From Rhynchopus euleeides (Eukaryota > Euglenozoa > Diplonemea > Diplonemida > Diplonemidae): DNA of 64,000 nucleotides. A model generated the notes under the pieces. The model saw nothing but the letters and a program-made list of their open reading frames with translations, was not told the origin of the DNA and made no database searches. The stretch lies in assembly GCA_963210315.1 (NCBI GenBank), contig OY723250.1, positions 806,001 through 870,000 on the forward strand. Direction: 5' to 3'. Below are positions 20,932 through 31,687 of the stretch, in pieces; position 1 is the first letter of the stretch, and every line of letters begins with the position of its first letter. The position numbers were made by a program, and so were the translations under genes.

Positions 20932-21696
20932 TGGGGGTCTTCGCTCCGGGTCAATTTGGGTCAACTTGGGTCAATTTGGGTCACCCTGGGGTTTTTCACC
21001 TTAGGAAAATGGGGGGCTTCGCTCCGGGTCAATCTGGGTCAGCTTGGGTCAGTGACCCGGAGCGAAGCCCCCCCCCTTAGGTGACCAAAAATAGGTGAAA
21101 ATTTTTGCCTATTTTCCCTTGTGTCAAACTTGGAGTCTGACCCAAAAATCGGAATCTGTGACCCATGGTTTATATGGGCAAACCTGAAAATTTCCGACTT
21201 TTTCCTCAATTTTTCCCACTTCCTGGCCATACCTTTCCCGACCCAAAATCAAACAAATGCAGCGGAAAATGGCCAAAAATAGGCCAAAAAACCCCAAATT
21301 TTTTCCTATGGGAACGAACATGGGGGTCTTCGCTCCGGGTCAATTTGGGTCAACTTGGGTCAATTTGGGTCACCCTGGGGTTTTTCACCTTAGGAAAATG
21401 GGGGGCTTCGCTCCGGGTCAATCTGGGTCAGCTTGGGTCAGTGACCCGGAGCGAAGCCCCCCCCCTTAGGTGACCAAAAATAGGTGAAAATTTTTGCCTA
21501 TTTTCCCTTGTGTCAAACTTGGAGTCTGACCCAAAAATCGGAATCTGTGACCCATGGTTTATATGGGCAAACCTGAAAATTTCCGACTTTTTCCTCAATT
21601 TTTCCCACTTCCTGGCCATACCTTTCCCGACCCAAAATCAAACAAATGCAGCGGAAAATGGCCAAAAATAGGCCAAAAAACCCCAAATTTTTTTCC
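20932..21696. repeat. Tandem duplication, 389 bp period, two copies
   Basis: The block starting TGGGGGTCTTCGCTCC at 20932 recurs at 21321 and the two copies are nearly identical to about 21695. Each unit opens with about four GGGTCAAYTT decamers, then contains an inverted pair (CTCCGGGTCA ... TGACCCGGAG). Confidence 0.95.
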
Positions 21697-23314
21697 GGGG
21701 GGCTTCGCCCCCCGGACCCCCCTTGCGTGGGGGGCTTCGCCCCCCACGCCACACGCACCTCCCGGCCGGTGGCCGGTTCGGTCGTCGTCGGCTGCGGCCA
21801 AAGGGCGTGCGGTAGCCGACGCCCTTTTGTGCTCGCCTCCTCCTCCCACACTTCAGCGTGTCGTTTCAGGTGACTCCGTGTTCCTGCTTTGTTCTTCTGT
21901 CGACTGGGACGGGCCAGTCCTCGTGGGTTGCCGGCCGGTGTGTCCTCCCCTGGGACCCCCTCCTCCTCCCACCACTTGCATCTGGTTCAGCTTCAGTGAG
22001 AGCTGAGCGGGAGCCATACTTGCTCTCTTGGACCAATTGTCCGCAGTCCTGCATCATGACGAGTTAGGTATTGCCCAGTCGCAGCCATCCCCCGTCCCAG
22101 GTGTTCTGCCGTGGGCCAGCTCACCATCTGCAGGTCACCCCGTCACACACCAGTGGGCAGGCCCTGTCAACGAAATCGATGTGACTGCTCTTGCCGCAGG
22201 GCAACGGATGTGGGCCTGCATTGCATCCTGTTGCCGCTCAGTTCTGTTCCCACCGGAGCTTCTTCTTGCGCCGCAGATCGAACAGCCTTTCGTGTGGTCG
22301 GCGCCGATCTTGTATAGGACGTAGGCAGTAGGCTGCTGTGGGTGACCTGCAGGTTACCCGTCCCTTTCGTGTAGGCAGCGCGAGAGGTGCGATGTTTTTG
22401 TGGGAGCACGGCAGCTGCCCCACACTCCATGCTGCTCTCTTGTCTGCTGTTTATGTTGAACAAGGTCTGGCTGCCAGTGATCTCGCTGGGGGTCGGGCAA
22501 ACCAAAAAAGAGGTCGGGCACAGGGTGGCCGAGCTCGCGAGAAAAAAAGTGCAGCCCAACCCCGCCCCGACTTCCCGTGGTATGATGCAAACAGGATCGA
22601 ATGCACGGCCACAGAACATTTTCACCCAATTCGAGAGGCACCGGATGTTGCTGCCTTTGGTCGTCCTGCTGGATCAAAAATCAGGAATCCAGCCCCCCAG
22701 CCGCCGGAGGCCACGGTAGTGAACATCCTGAAAGTCTTCGAAGGCTAGTCCCCACACCGGTTGGTGCTGTTGCACATTCCAGGCGGGGATGGTCCTTCGC
22801 TTGGGGCATGATGAGGTGCGCTTCGATGAACACCATCAAGCCCCCAGCATGCCGTTGGGTTTTCATACGCTGCGGCGCATGAAAACTCGGCCACAAGGCC
22901 GAACCCAAAAGCCCCAAAATCTGACCCGGGAGGTAGGGCCGAGGGTAGGGCCATGCCACCCCTGGCGGCCCACCCTCCCAAACAATTACAGAAAAAGGGA
23001 GGTGGGGCCGCGGCCCCCTGCCAGCCCTGGCACGGGATCACTGCTGGCGGGTAGTTCAGGCTCGTGGCCCTCCTCGTTCCGATAGCCCCTCGGACATCCA
23101 AATGATTCACGTGCAGCAGCCCATGCGCAGAGAACGGTGTGCCGTCTTGTACAGCAACTGTTGGACAACTGTTGAAATCGTTTTTCACCAAAAAAAATCA
23201 CTCTGCGGGCCAAGTCGAAGATTTTTCTGGGGACTTTTGGTGTCCCCAATTTTTCAATTTTCGAAAAATAAGCTCACTTTGCTAAACTGGACCCAACTCC
23301 CCACACTCTTTTTT
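21695..23314 (+). repeat. Dispersed repeat family, copy 1
   Basis: Shares a 5' block of about 160 bp (hairpins GGGGGGCTTCGCCCCCC, then a block around GGGCGTGCGGTAGCC) and a 3' block of about 134 bp (23181-23314) with copy 2 at 57196-58618. Interiors are diverged but share short stretches such as GACCTGCAGGT. No intact ORF. Likely a non-autonomous mobile element. Confidence 0.75.
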
Positions 23315-24000
23315 CCCGACTTTTTCACGGGTTTTTTCCGGTTTTTTTTTGGTTTTTTTTGGCGGATGGAGCGAAGACCCCCACTGGAAACGCTTCCTCG
23401 GCATTAGCGTCACATTCCTTCCTCACAACCATTCGTTGGAGCAAGAAGAATGAACATGGACAGGACAAGGACACAAGCGGTGTCAGCTGCTAAGGGTGTG
23501 TGAAGCAGAGACGCAAAGCTGGGATTTCAGGAGAACTTATTGCCTGAAGCTAAGGCAGCAACTCACGGGAACGAGGCTGTCAGGCGTGTCTCAGTCATCA
23601 CCAGCAACGTGCAAAGCGCTGCGTGGGCAACGAGCGCTTTGGTCTGGCCCCTTCGGGTTATCGCCGTTGTCTGACGTGTGTGCCGCAGATAAGTTTACGT
23701 AGGGCAGGCAGTAGACACAGCGACTCCCCGTCTTGAAACACGGACCAAGGAGTCTAACACGTGTGCGAGGCTTAGGGTGCCAATCTTTGAGGACGCAGCA
23801 CAGCCCTGCAAGTCGAAAACCTGGGTGCTGGCACAATTGCGCATGATTGGCGGGACGTGCTGGATGACGATATGGAAAATCATACGCTTGTGTAGGTTGG
23901 CCTTCGGGTGGGCCGCACAAACACCCTCCGTACGGAAGCACCCGCCGAGCAAAGAAGCGCCGATGAATCGCTTGCAGCTGAGACGTGGCTTATACAAGCT
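23315..24000. other. Gene-free stretch
   Basis: Starts with T-rich DNA (23315-23360) bordering the repeat, then ordinary sequence without a supported frame. Confidence 0.4.
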
Positions 24001-27000
24001 CACTCTCCCGAAATATTTGACGAGCAGTTCTGAACCGAAGTGTACAGCCGAAAGAAGATAGACAAGACGCCATGGAGAGTGACGGGGGAACACACACAAG
24101 GGTGTGGCACTGCCAGGCCAGGCCAACCTCCATGGGTCCCCCCCGGTAAGGGTGCCACCGATGGTGCCGGCCAGTCGGCTGGAAAGGCCTCCCCACCCTC
24201 GCATGGCCTACACCACAGGCACACAGCCGCAGCTCGAGGGCTGCTCGAGCAGCTGGGGGAGCCCTGAGGGAGGCACCTGAAGAAAGGGACCTGCACCGTT
24301 TACACGGCGCAGACTCCGCCAGGCAGAGCTCAGTGAACAGCACTGATGCACAGCGTGGTGCAGAGAGATGCTAGGCAGGCGGGCAGCGGAGGAGAAGCTG
24401 TGCAACGACCTCGCGAACACCGCTGCAATGAACGGCAGCAAGAGGGCCGGCGGGGGTGGTGACACCAACAGCACGCTAAGGGGCGCATCCTTCAGACCAC
24501 CACCACGGAGGCAGAGTTGGCGAAGCCCCAAGCCCCCCACCACAGGCCACAGATGGCACACCCCTCCAGTGGCCCGCAGCAGAAGCAGGCCGTGAAGCAG
24601 GACGCAGGGCCTCCTCGAGGCAGGCCCCGTTGATCGGCAAGGTCTGGTTGGATACCGTGAAGAAGCGGGTCGACACCCACCCCCGGGAATGGGAGCACCA
24701 CCATCAGGGGCTGCTCGTAAGGACAGCAGCAGCACCACCAGGGACAGCAATGACTGGCGCCCGTTCTGAAGGAGCTTCTGGAGCAGAGGGACACAAGGCA
24801 AAGCGGATGGTTTCTACACTGCGGAGGTACGCTGAGAACATGCAGAGAGCACCGCGACACCACCCAGCAGAGCCGCCAGCACTAGAGTAGGTGAAGCAGC
24901 AGCAGGAATGGCAGCAGTGCTCGACAACAGTGTTCTCCGGTGCATTTTTTTCGTAAGCGTGGTGCGGCCAGCAGGATACTCAGCGCCAAGAGTGGCAGGC
25001 TGAGCAGGAGGCTCGCCGCATGGAGTGGTGAAGGCCTTGTGCCCCACCGAGGGCATCCCTGCCTCCCCGCAGACACCAGCGGCGGGAAGCAGTCCCCGTT
25101 GCCCCCACTGGAGATCCAGACTCCACCACCACCCACTCTCAGATCCGAACCAAGGCGGCATTCAACTGGACAAGGATGCTAAGGAGAGAATCACGAGGGT
25201 GAAGGAAGCGGAGGCGGCAAGATCAGAAAGGCCCCAAGGGGGTGGGCAGCATGCAGGGTCAGAGGAGAAGCCGAGAGAGCACCCACCACAACCCAGGAGC
25301 TGAAGCAGGGGGTGTCGGCAAGGGCTGCCTCAGCTTCCCCGGGATACCGCGTTTATATCCAACAGCGGGAAGCGGAGCAGCAGAAGGAGGGGTCGCCCGA
25401 GACTGCTGCAGGCTGCAGAGGCCTGTGAGGTGCCTCCCCTCGCTGGGGTGCGACCACTGCCGCATGCTGTCGCACGTCGACCTCAAAGTCGAGCAGTTGA
25501 GCAGCCGGGCAACACCCGCCCTTGAGAAGGCGGGGCCGGAAGAAGTGGGCTGAGAGGCGGTATGCTGTTGGGGAGACGCTTTGCGAGGGGAAGGTGGCCT
25601 GCTGGGGCTACGCTGGTGAAGCCGCGCTCCGGTTGGAAGTTGGATGTGGATGAGGCGGCGCGAGCGACACCGCAGCTTCAGGTGGCAAAGTCGTGACCAC
25701 GAACACCGAAGTGGTCAGCAGCCACGCATCGACTTCGATGGCAAGGGTGCCGAGTCTCAGAGTGAGGATTGAGACGAGGTTGCCAACGCTGACAAGCGAG
25801 CTACCCTGGTGGAGCCGAACGCCGATCGAGGCGACCTGACTGAACTGTTCCGGATCAACGGATCTACGACAGACAGTGGTCAACACGAGTGGATGCCTCC
25901 TCAGGGTCACAAAGCAGGTTGTGCCGGAGGTGAGATCGGTTCTACTTCGGGTCTGCGAGTGGCATACGACCCCATCATACTCGCAGACGGCACTCCAGTG
26001 GCAGGGAGGGGGACACCGAGGCCCGCGGCAGAGCGAAGGCAGCACTGATTCAGGTCAAACAGCTGTGGGCATCTCCCAGGAAGAAACGAAAGCGGTGCCG
26101 ATCACTCAAAGGAGGATCGAAGCAGACTGCGATACCCGCTCAAACAGCTGACGCTCAGGAATGGCGATACCGTGGGGTGGTGGTGCCAGCGGAAACGGTG
26201 TGAAGGACGCAGGGGCGGCAAAGGGCTGGCTGAAGGTGGCACGGGGGCTCAGGGACAGGGTCTAAGGGTGTGAGACCTGGCCAACATCCACATCCACCCG
26301 ACATCCCAGGAGGAAACCATACTCTACCCGCCACGCTGCACCTCGGCAAGTCGTCCTCGTCCACTACGAGTTAGGGAGGGGCCTGGCAGACTATCGATCA
26401 TGGGAATCCAACCACTTGGCCATGCAGTTCTAAGTCCCGTTTGAACAGCCCAGCGCAGCTGCACACCTATACACCGGCAGCCAAGGCCATCAACTGATTC
26501 GCCTGGGCTATAGTCGATCGGCTGTCGCGCAAAGTGCTGAAGTGGAGAGACCCGACGGTGTCGTTCCACAAGTGGCTTGGACTGGTGTGCACGGTAGCAG
26601 CCAACCACATCCGACACGCGAAGCTTGCACCCCCGCAAGCGGTGGTTCGCAACTAAGGTGGGTGCGGAACGCAGAGTTGGGCAGACGCTGAGACGGCAGA
26701 CCTCCCGCAGGACGACAACAGGCTGGACAAGCTGACCTCTGAAGCCGCCAAGGCTGTCCTCGAGGCAAAGCGCACTGCATGGGAACCAGGTGCAGGCCGC
26801 GAGCACCAGCAGCGGCCGAGGTGCCGCCTTCTGCCTTGTCCGAGGCTCGACGGCGGCAAGACCCCGCAGGCTGCCTCCCCTCTTGCCGGGAGGGGGTCGG
26901 TGACCAGACCCAAGGCCAAGGTGGACCTCATCTGCAGACTACGTCAGAGCCAGCGGAGGGGCGGCCAGCAGCCCACATAGCGCAACCCGCTGATCAGCCA

Positions 27001-28955
27001 CCTCCGGATATTACAGCTGCCGAGAATGACTTCTCCGAGCTGCAGGCGTGCAAGTCCCTGGGGCCTACCTCAGCAACGAGCTGCTGGCGCACCTGGAAAC
27101 ACCGACTGACGCAGCCCGCTCCCACCTCTGCACGCAGAGCATTCCTTCCCACCGTGGGAGTTGAACATGGAGTTGACACCACTCCGAAGGCTGACATCCC
27201 GGTAGACGCCTGACCTGACGGGACGGACTGTGCAGCGCCCCTGCCCTTGGCAGGAAGACACCGACAGTCCTCTGTTTCCGGCGATGCACTGGGTGGAGCA
27301 GGCTGGGGACCGCAGGAGGACTGCCTCAAGAGAAAGCATGTCTGGCCAGCAGGACCCCTCGCTCGCAGCAGTGACCTCGCTCCACCTCTGCGCCCCATCT
27401 GCTCGCGTTGTCATCCATCGAAATATCTACCACGATGTGATGTTGACACAAAGAAAGCGTGTCAGCCTACCGGTCGGGTGTAGGCCTATACCATGATGAG
27501 AAATAGACGGCGTACAACTCCATCGAGGAGCACGACGCGTGGCCGGGGCCAACAGGACGAAGGAGAAGCGTGGTATAAACGTGGAAACTTGTGCACCACC
27601 CTTCCGCATCATACCGCATCTGCTGGCTGCAGTACTCGCGGTCTTTCGACCATGCTATGAGGGCCTGTCTGTGGCGGGCACACTTACTCGACAAACAGAG
27701 TACATGAGCAGCTTCGCCGAAGAACCACAGCCAGAACAGGGCGGCAACCACTGCCATGCAGGCAAGACTCAGGCTCCTCCGGCGATATTCCGCAGCTGAT
27801 CGAGACGTACAGCAACGTGTTCACAATCCCGACAAGTGCGGCTTTCATCTCCCACGTTGCTTCGGTGTGAGGCCCCAAAAGCTACCTGAGTGGCAACAGC
27901 ACGGCCCAGCCCAAGCCTGGGTTGAGGGAATAGTAACAGCGTTTATAAGCAACAGTAAAGGAACCTGGGACTGGAGGTTTGGCACCTTATCATAAGCAAC
28001 GAGCGTAGCCCCTGCTCTAGACTCACTAACTTGCTCGGATCGTCGTGAAACCTGCACTCTGACGGGGCAACCTGGCGGTGCAGCTGGAACAGACGAACGA
28101 GGAGACGGTCACCAGTCAGGTAGAGCGGCGGGGGGAAAGCTTCCACATACAAGAGGCGATAGTCATACGAAGTGGAAGGGGAAGAGCACGAGGAGCAAGC
28201 TGGTTAGTGGGTGGCACTGCAGTACACATGAGACAACCGGCCCTTGCGGCAGTGGACCTGCCTGTGGAGTGGGTTGAAGTCATCCTCCGTTGTCACCATG
28301 CAGACGACGATCTTCGCCAGGCTAACCCCTGCAAGTTCCACCCGAGTCAGCGGGCAACGGCCTGCAGTGTCGAAGCTGGCAGCAGCTTCAAGCCTACTGC
28401 ACTGCCGACCAACCAAATTGGTCGCGCTGGTCGAAGTCGAGGCAGAGGGGATCGAGGCTGAAAGCCTTCGAATCACGGAGCGGTTGAGGCCAAGCTCGCC
28501 CTACCAACGAAGGCTAGGTGGGACCCTGCCCGTTGTGGAACGAGGGCACCCCGGAGCAGCCACAGACACGGTGCGGCCCAAGTGCGGCGGGGCAGGCTGC
28601 TGTGCAGGGCAGCGCAGGCATGCCACACCCGCGACGGGCAAAGGAAAGAGTACACAAGCTGTGGCATTGGCATCCTTGCGCACTGCAGCTGGGGCGAGAA
28701 CACTGGCGGGACAGGAGAGGAAGAGACAGGAAGGCTCTGTGCGTAAGGCGGGAAACACTGCAGACGGGGCACCCTGACATCGGACACACTGTCAGCATCA
28801 CTCTGCTGGAAGCGAAAAGGGACCACCGAGTGTCGCCTCGGCATACACAACCCGCATCTGTGTTACGAGATGCGATGGACAACGTGCCTGGCACAAAGGC
28901 ACGGGTAGCCATATCCAGCAGCCTGTTCAGATCGCATCCTGTTGACATTGACACC
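24001..28955 (+). pseudogene. Region of decayed retroelement-like coding sequence
   Basis: The plus strand has long protein-like stretches interrupted by stops and frame changes. Around 27040-27150 the text reads ELQACKSLGP in one frame and LSNELLAHLET in the next, together resembling the opening motif of non-LTR reverse transcriptases (LK..KAPGPD...NELLKHL). Around 28298-28320 the frame reads CHHADDDL, in place of the YADD box. The spacing (about 1.25 kb) is longer than usual. A basic/acidic linker-like stretch (EAAKAVLEAKRTAW, near 26735) lies upstream. No intact frame. Confidence 0.35.
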
Positions 28956-29345
28956 TAATAATAATGGAGGATACACGACCTCCCCCGTGGCACATCCGTA
29001 ACCAGGAGTGCAACCCGTTAGATTACAGTTCACACCGTACACCAGCCTCAGAAGAGGCAATACCGTAGTACCCTATGTATGACCCGACACCATAGACCCG
29101 TTATACCGAACCTTATTAAGACACCGAATACCCGTATAGTACACCGTTAGTAGTGCCCGTATAGTACCATGACCTGGGGTGACGTGGAAGAGGAGAGGCG
29201 CATCATCGACCACCCGATGTTGATTGCAAGTCGTACCCGATACCTAGTGAAGTATACCCTGGAACCGTAACCCATATTCAGAGAACCGAATTATTAGAAC
29301 ACCAGAACCGAATTAAACCTTGTTACCCGACCTGTAAACCATCAC
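28956..29345. repeat. Low-complexity island rich in CCGTATAGTA/ACCGAATT-like words
   Basis: Starts CCTAATAATAATGG and then repeats variants of CCGTATAGTA, ACCCGTA, ACCGAATTA and ATACCG for about 390 bases, unlike anything else in the window. It could be the 3' tail of the decayed retroelement. Confidence 0.5.
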
Positions 29346-29589
29346 CGCCACCGGGGGAGGGGGCTAATAGTGATACCCCAACCGGACCATCATAATGAAG
29401 AGTGAAGGACGGCCTGCCATGGAGCATCTTTGTCTATGCATACGTATGCCCAGCGCACGGAGGCGCGGCACCGCAGAGAGTACCGTCGAAGGTGCAACCC
29501 TCACGAAGGCAGCCTTCTGCCGGTTGGCGGGCCCCTTTGCTCCCCCCTCCAGGGGGTGATCTGAGGGCGGCAATATCTTGCAGTGACCC

Positions 29590-29617
29590 TGCATGATTTC
29601 AAGCACGAAATCATGCA
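29590..29617. repeat. Perfect 11-bp hairpin
   Basis: TGCATGATTTC and GAAATCATGCA flank a 6-base loop. Role unknown. Confidence 0.8.
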
Positions 29618-31687
29618 AGAGCGCTGCCAAGACTTCCTAAGCTTCTCGAAGACAGCAACCCAGGACAATGGGCAACGCATGCCGACGGAATGGATTTCAA
29701 GACAGGGCGAGTGCGACCTGCAGTCCGCATTGCCCTACACTGAGCAGTGCAGACCCTGGAGAAGCACCAAAGGGCTCGTGCAATGTCTCTGAAGTGCTGA
29801 TCCACGCAGCACATCCTTCACAATTTCCAGGAAACAGCCAGTTTGAAACCCAACCCAACTAATAAGAATTCTCCCCAACTACGGCAGATTCTTTGCCCCA
29901 CCCCCTGTCTATGGTCTTCCATCCAACAGGACGATGTGGGGCAAATAAATTCGACACCCTCCCCTCCGCGCTCTACCCCCCCCTCGACAAGCCATACGCC
30001 TGGGTGTGAGCCAGTCGCAGTGTGTGGGCTTTTGAGCTGCGCTATCCCTGATCCCCCCACCCCCCCCACGTCTTCACCCCCAGCGGAGACCCAGCAGAGC
30101 AGGCAGTTGTCACCAACGGGCGACACGCGGCAATGCGGTATATACCCACCCAGAACGTGAGGCGATGTCGGTGATAAGGCATGGCCCTACCACCCCCCGC
30201 CCCACCCCACGTCGCGTCCGTCGCGTGATGGCGTGCCAGGTGGAGGAGGGGGGTGAGGAGAACGGGGTGGGGGGGGAGGGGGGGGTCAGCCCCAGCAGGG
30301 CCAACCCGCCACCCACCCCACCTCACCCCTCCCCCCAACCCCCCCCCCCCTCCCCCACCGTGTTTCCGCCCCCAGCAACCCTTCCCGATCAGCTCAGCGG
30401 TGAAGCCTTGCGCCTGGGTGTGAGCCAGTCGCAGTGTGTGGGCTATTTTTCATCCACCCCCTCCTTCCCTCCCCCCCCCCCCCCCCCACACCCACCCCAC
30501 CTTCATCGGAAGACACAAGATCCGTGCGAGGGAACTTGGCCTGCCGGAATTTCAGCCAGCGCTTCCGTGGGTAGCTGGGAGCCTCCTCCAACCCTCCCTC
30601 CCCCCGAGACTGCCCACTGCTCACACCATCCCCCCCGGGAACCCCTTCCTCCCACTCCCTGATCCCGCCAAGGGCGCGTGAGGCTGTTGCTCTCGCGACA
30701 GACACGGCCTGGAATATGGAGGAGTCGACCTTGCCGCCCCACACCCACACCCCCCACCCCCACCCTGGCGTCAGAGGAAGATCCGTCTGACCCCAAGGGG
30801 GGGTGACTGGACCCGTTAGTGTATTAAGAAGTGAAGTGCCGGGCATTCTTTGTTGCGTGGAGGCTGGCAGAGAGATGTTTTTTTTGCATCAAAAGATGCA
30901 GGTTTTGGGTGTGCCCGGTGAAGCTCGATTCGCTGCATCATGTGAAAAAAGACAGTTTTGGTGGTGGGTCAGCTCAGCTCAAGAGAGGTGTTTTGACCGT
31001 GGGTTGATACACCACATCCCTGCACGGGTTGCTGTTATTGTTGGGGGGAGGGGGGTTTGATACGAACCCGCTTAGATAACCACCGTAAACTCCCGCGATT
31101 CGAGCCCCCGCAACACTGCCGAACAAAAAGGGCAGGGGCAACCCTGCACGGGTTAGCTGCCCAGAGGGGCGGGAGGGGGGTGGGGATGTGTGGGTGAGGA
31201 TGCTGTCACACTGCGTGCCACTGCCGACTCGTTCTTTGCATCTTCCATCTATTGAGGGGGCGCGGCAGATAGCCCGTGAGGGATGTCAGAGGGAACCCAT
31301 GCAGTATACCATGGTCGAGGTGATCGTCTCACTCTGGCCGTTGTTGCAGGAGGCTGTCTGGGGGGAGTGCATCCAGCAACCCGGAAAACCCTCTGGAGGG
31401 GTTAGGGGAGGAGTCCAACAACAGAACGTTTGCCAAAAACACTGGCATTTGACCTTTCAAGGGGCTCGCGGCAATCATTCAACTTTCCTGCATACCTGCG
31501 CCAGCAGGCGCTGTTCGTACACAGATATATCAATCGATCCGTACTTTTTGGGGGAGTGTCCTCCACAAACCCCTCCCTCCCTCCCTCCCTCCCCATCCCT
31601 TCTTGGAACCTCTCAACCCCCTGCAATGCAGCAGGGGCAAGCACCCATGCCTGCCACCCACCCCGCCCACCCCCTCCTCCTCCACCC
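29618..31687. other. Gene-free stretch with C-rich runs and a short duplication
   Basis: A 38-base stretch containing GTGAGCCAGTCGCAGTGTGT occurs at about 29999-30033 and again at about 30412-30450. C-runs are dense at 30050-30080, 30300-30360 and 30470-30490. The word ACCCTGCACGGGT occurs near 31018 (variant) and 31141. No supported gene; the 3' UTR of the next minus-strand gene should lie at the right end. Confidence 0.5.

Noticed and set aside
21039..21619. Two identical 63-codon minus-strand frames
   Set aside because: They are identical because they lie in the two copies of the 389 bp tandem duplication, with no other sign of coding.
31060..31130. tRNA-like stretch with GATTCGAGCCC
   Set aside because: A T-arm-like word is present, but no acceptor stem, D-arm or anticodon arm could be built around it on either strand.
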